64,000 nucleotides of DNA from Amyelois transitella. Its lineage: Eukaryota; Arthropoda; Insecta; Lepidoptera; Pyralidae. Location of the stretch: positions 1,079,001 to 1,143,000 of the forward strand of contig NC_083516.1 in NCBI RefSeq assembly GCF_032362555.1, given 5' to 3'. Made by a program: the position numbers and the translations under genes. Under the pieces are notes generated by a model. It was not told the origin of the DNA and made no database searches. It saw nothing but the letters and a program-made list of their open reading frames with translations. Below, one piece after another: positions 61,373 to 64,000 of the stretch (positions are counted from its first letter, which is position 1; every line of letters begins with the position of its first letter).

Positions 61373-61692
61373 GAGTGGGGTGTGCGCTGTCACTGTGATG
61401 AATGTACTTGTGATTCCTCTTTTAGGCGGGCTTTATGGGCTAGCAACCTGTCACTATTTGAATCTCAATTCTATCGTTGAGCCAATCGGCTGAGCGTGGC
61501 CTATCAGTGTTTTGATGACTTTATGACTGTATGTATCACCTCAATGTTGTCCAGCCGCCACCGTCGTCGTCGCCGTCGGACGAGGTGTCGCCGCCGGCGC
61601 CGCAGTCGGAGGCGCCGCCGCCCTACAACATCGCGGTGCTGATGCCCGCGCGCGGCTCCCCGCCGCCGCCCGCCTACAGCGCGCTCAGCTAG
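58642..61692 (+). CDS. Unrecognised two-pass membrane protein with PY motifs
   Basis: Five coding exons: 58642-58718, 59045-59202, 59530-59639, 61145-61309, 61555-61692; phases agree and give 215 residues. N-terminal ~85 residues are polar and Pro/Arg-rich (RRPHRSHRHYG, YVEVPPEPPQPT). First hydrophobic segment MLVSFALATVFLAGA near 98-116, then a ~14-residue loop, then VVCAAVACVCGVGCALSLC near 131-150. The tail is Pro/Ser-rich and ends with PPPYNIAVLMPARGSPPPPA then YSALS, holding two PPxY motifs (PPPY, PPAY), the binding site of WW domains such as in NEDD4-type ligases. I do not recognise the family. Short loop and cytosolic tails suggest a membrane adaptor; that is inference. The start ATG follows an acceptor at 58591, so the 5' UTR is spliced. 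Confidence 0.78.
58757..58945 (-). repeat. LINE 3'-end fragment
   Basis: Minus-oriented last ~170 bp of the LINE family at 54081, with TATG tail at left; ends abruptly at ccaggacgtc. Confidence 0.85.
59045..59202 (+). CDS. PY-motif membrane protein exon 2
   Basis: Acceptor ctttatag, donor gtaact; 158 nt. Encodes PPPMPSVHSSRRQNEDTSLY, VEVPPEPPQPTIASLAARSV and TPDTLLRTAAL. Confidence 0.78.
59530..59639 (+). CDS. PY-motif membrane protein exon 3 (TM1)
   Basis: Acceptor ttgattccag, donor gtgagt; 110 nt. Encodes LHHSPMMAPHLKFGMLVSFA then LATVFLAGAKYYFDRQ; the hydrophobic run is the first membrane segment, followed by positive residues. Confidence 0.82.
59861..60984 (+). mobile_element. Inverted-repeat DNA element carrying a THAP exon
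   Basis: Terminal repeats AATAGGGATGTGGACT at 59861-59876 and its exact complement at 60969-60984. A second, subterminal pair lies at 60034-60052 and 60782-60800 (17 of 19 bases match, gtgaygtcacgcgttrcaa). Length ~1.12 kb. No clear target duplication found. The TAGGG start fits hAT-like ends while THAP domains are typical of P-type transposases, so the superfamily is unresolved. Confidence 0.75.
60130..60474 (+). pseudogene. THAP zinc-finger transposase fragment
   Basis: A C2CH THAP domain: YCAVPQCES, then LFFHVPRTKNDAIKWLQLAR, then YSCEDHFN, with Cys-Cys, the invariant Trp and Cys-His in place. The exon ends at 60300 with donor gtaagt; an acceptor cattatag at 60426 restores frame as LANDMAKSYYF, then stop at 60472-60474. 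The start codon and everything after the domain are missing, so it is a broken DNA-binding end of a transposase or a gene derived from one. Confidence 0.72.
61145..61309 (+). CDS. PY-motif membrane protein exon 4 (TM2)
   Basis: Acceptor cactgccag, donor gtgagt; 165 nt, phase 0. Encodes VVRDNSQSGEAGVVCAAVAC, VCGVGCALSLCRSKPASPAP and RVSSTAQREHR. Cysteine-rich second membrane segment, possibly palmitoylated. Confidence 0.8.
61310..61554. repeat. Intron with (GT)n microsatellite and retroposon scrap
   Basis: (TG)n runs at ~61316-61369, then an 18-bp repeat of coding sequence (ggtgtgcgctgtcactgtg, also at ~61217 in exon 4) at 61378-61397, then a plus fragment of the TATG-tailed family at 61415-61512. 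Confidence 0.7.
61555..61692 (+). CDS. PY-motif membrane protein last exon
   Basis: Acceptor tgttgtccag; encodes PPPSSSPSDEVSPPAPQSEA, PPPYNIAVLMPARGSPPPPA and YSALS then TAG. Contains both PPxY motifs. Confidence 0.8.
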   Translation, partial: PPPSSSPSDEVSPPAPQSEAPPPYNIAVLMPARGSPPPPAYSALS

Positions 61693-63183
61693 CTGCCGCC
61701 CGCCCAGCCGGAGTTCATCATATAGGCGGCAGGTCACTGCAGCGATTACTGGCATTCAATTTAGCGTATTTAAAAAAAAAGAATTCTTTTTTTTTTTTTT
61801 TTTAGGTTGCAATTTGTTTGTTTGAAAAAAGAATTTTGGTTGATATTTGTTATCTGTGAAGCTGTTTAATTGTAACTTACCTTACCTACCTTTGTATTTA
61901 AAATTGATGAAAAAAAGAATATTAATAATAAGTTACTGGCTGATTGTGTTGAAATGTAAATGGAATTAAAAACGAAAAAAATCACCTAAAATTATAGGAG
62001 CACTTATTTATTTTTGTAATTAACAAACTGTATAATCCTAGGGTACATGTATCAAAAAAGGAAAATAATTTAGTCACACTTTTTTAATTTGAAATATTAT
62101 AGGTTCTTTATAAAAGTTCAAATTGCAAATTGTCGTATATTTTAGATTAATTGAAAAAAAAAACCAAGTAAATTGGAGCTTTCGTTCTTGCTTACCAATA
62201 CGCTTTGTATATCGAAAATGTATATTTAATTATTTATTTCGAATCCAGTAATCCTTACCCAACCTATATCGATGACTTTGGTCCTGGGAGTCTAGATTAA
62301 GTACTTACTTATTTAGCATAGATAAGAGACGAGAGATGTTGATCCAAATTTGAACGAGGTCACGAAGGTCGCACTTGGATACGCTTCGTGTTATTTCCTG
62401 ACTTACCCCCTCCTGTGGAAGTTCCCCAAGGAGGATTAATCCGGGGAACGTCAAAACGCCAGGTTTATTATGATGAAGAGGGTTCACAGAGATCATTTTA
62501 TATTCTTCATTATAACGAATATACCGTGCCAAGTAGTAGAAAATGTAAAGGTATTGCGTGCGAGTGAGAGCGACAGATGTTGAAGTAGAATAGAATGATC
62601 TGTGTTCGTTGCGGTCCAAATTTACTTACTAGTTGAATATTTAATTATTTAAAAAGTTTTTTTTTTAGAAAAATAACTTTTTTAATGTCACGACTCATTA
62701 TAAGTAGTAAAAATTTTTTAAATGAATAAATTTGGATTTCTGAACCCATATCAAATGTATTTATCGATTAGAAATTGTGTATCAAAATTTTATTATTACA
62801 AAGATTGTCCGAAAGAATAATTTTTTATAACTATTAAATTATCTTGTGGTCATGTCAATCTTCAAGAATGTCATTTGCAAAGTTGACTTATAATACACCT
62901 GTTGGATGAAAATAATGTTATTTATGTTTTAAAATAATTCTATCCAATTTCAAGTTAGACTTTGATTTTTGGGACGACCTGATTGAAGATGGTGTGGTGT
63001 AATAGAATTATCGTTACTTATGTGAGTTTTAATAAACACAGGGAATAGGATCGCAATACTTCCAAAAAAATGGTTATCTTTGAGTTTAAGAAATTTGAGT
63101 GACGTGATGATTTGATGATGTAAGATTGACGGATGATGGAGACTTTCAGACTAAGATAATGTTGATGTAAATAATTGAGCTGA
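61693..63183. other. Probable 3' UTR and intergenic spacer
   Basis: AT-rich. A T-run lies at ~61787-61804. 62305-62619 (minus) is an open frame of 104 codons with HHNKPGVLTFPGLILLGELP; it looks like a scrap of a repeat but the family is not recognised. Confidence 0.4.
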
Positions 63184-63332
63184 GGTACCGGTACCGAAAT
63201 TAAGGATTTCTATGTTTTGTACCGATAAATGATTAACTTCTTCCATTTCGGTTCTAGGGTATTAGTACCGTACCGTGCAAGTACCGGTACTGAATCTGAA
63301 GTGTACCGGTACCAATTGAATAGGTACCGTCG
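63184..63332. repeat. Cluster of GTACCGGTACC palindromes
   Basis: At least six ggtaccg/gtaccggtacc motifs in both orientations within 150 bp (63184, 63219, 63270, 63281, 63303, 63325), otherwise rare in the window. Could be the arms of a degraded inverted-repeat element. Confidence 0.5.
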
Positions 63333-64000
63333 GATGCATTGTTACGATAAGCGAAGTTCAACGAAATGGTCGTACAATTATTGTTTGTAAGTCGGTTTTA
63401 GTATTGATCAGCTCCACACTACTGACACTGTGCCGGGCGAAATTATACTGATATGTCAAATTCTACCATTGATTTATCGTATGGTATGATTAAATGCTAT
63501 TCAAATTGAAACTGCGCTTTTAATGTCACTGGTAGTTCTATGACCAAAATATGAATTTCGTGGAAGATTCTCATGTTAACTATTGAGGTTATTGTATGAG
63601 ATGCGGTTCTAACAAATTAAGTACAAATACTTTTAAGGGTTTGAAATTTAACTTTCAGTCTTTCATATGATAACGTCCTTTTCGGGGTAGACAGAGCCAG
63701 CAGTCTTGAAAGACTGATAGGCAACGTTCAACTGTATGGCTTTATGATATAATTGAGATAGAGATGAATGTAATTTTGGTCACGAGTTTCAATGATAAGA
63801 TTGAAGAAAATACATGAAACAATATAGAAGGATGAAGGGATATTGGCAAGTGGAATAATGCAGTTTCTGCCTAACACTGAGGCAGAGGCGTGGTTATATA
63901 ACATGTGAGTCACAATGAAAAAACAGGATTTATATTTTAAAACATAATCATTGATGTAACGTATTCTTAAAAGTATTTGTACTTAGTTGGATTATAATAT
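63333..64000. other. Spacer with retroposon fragments
   Basis: 63665-63765 is a minus 3' half of the TATG-tailed family; 63800-63905 is a decayed plus-oriented LINE 3' end (ggcaagtggaataatgcag, ctgcctaac, gaggcgtggttatat). No gene. Confidence 0.5.

Overview
The window looks like a stretch of a lepidopteran (moth or butterfly) nuclear genome. It is AT-rich, its genes are split into small exons with GT-AG introns, and introns and spacers are packed with short retroposons ending in TATG tails, tRNA-derived SINEs, and Helitron-like pieces with TC and CTAG ends. No bacterial, organellar or CRISPR features are visible. All gene models below were joined by eye from splice signals, codon phase and remembered family similarity; no search was run.

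Four host genes are supported. (1) APPBP2-like, plus strand, 12553-23308: eleven coding exons of a TPR protein that in vertebrates is a CUL2 ubiquitin-ligase substrate receptor; its first exon was not found. (2) Annexin B10-like, minus strand, 38081-26848: eight coding exons giving 318 residues. It has two 182-nt versions of the exon for repeat 4 which, from their phases, can only be used one at a time. Genes 1 and 2 converge tail to tail, with 3' ends near 25.9 kb. (3) SPSB3-like SPRY/SOCS-box protein, minus strand, 53631-40419: six coding exons, 316 residues, probably a CUL5 ligase substrate receptor. (4) An unrecognised 215-residue protein with two membrane segments and two C-terminal PY motifs, plus strand, 58642-61692, probably divergent from gene 3 and with a candidate untranslated first exon ending at 57480.

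Mobile DNA by region: 1-12.5 kb is almost only repeats, including a tandem Helitron-like array at 8.5-9.5 kb. The introns of APPBP2 carry many copies of one short retroposon and tRNA-SINEs. The SPSB3 introns hold an internally deleted Ty3-type LTR element (47227-49415, 5-bp target duplication) and a MITE with long inverted ends. Upstream of SPSB3 lies a 5'-truncated LINE (54081-56708) with a perfect 10-bp target duplication and an open 863-codon frame. An intron of gene 4 contains an approximately 1.1-kb inverted-repeat element carrying a THAP zinc-finger exon.

The most unusual pattern is that four host exons have had one splice edge amplified in tandem: APPBP2 exon 6 donor (68 bp x4), exon 9 donor (about 4 copies), exon 10 acceptor (109 bp x11), and SPSB3 exon 3 (190 bp x4). 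The first three produce decoy splice sites beside the true ones; the SPSB3 copies may act as frame-compatible short alternative exons. A second useful observation is that the abundant short retroposon shares its last ~45 bases with the LINE, suggesting it is mobilised by that LINE.
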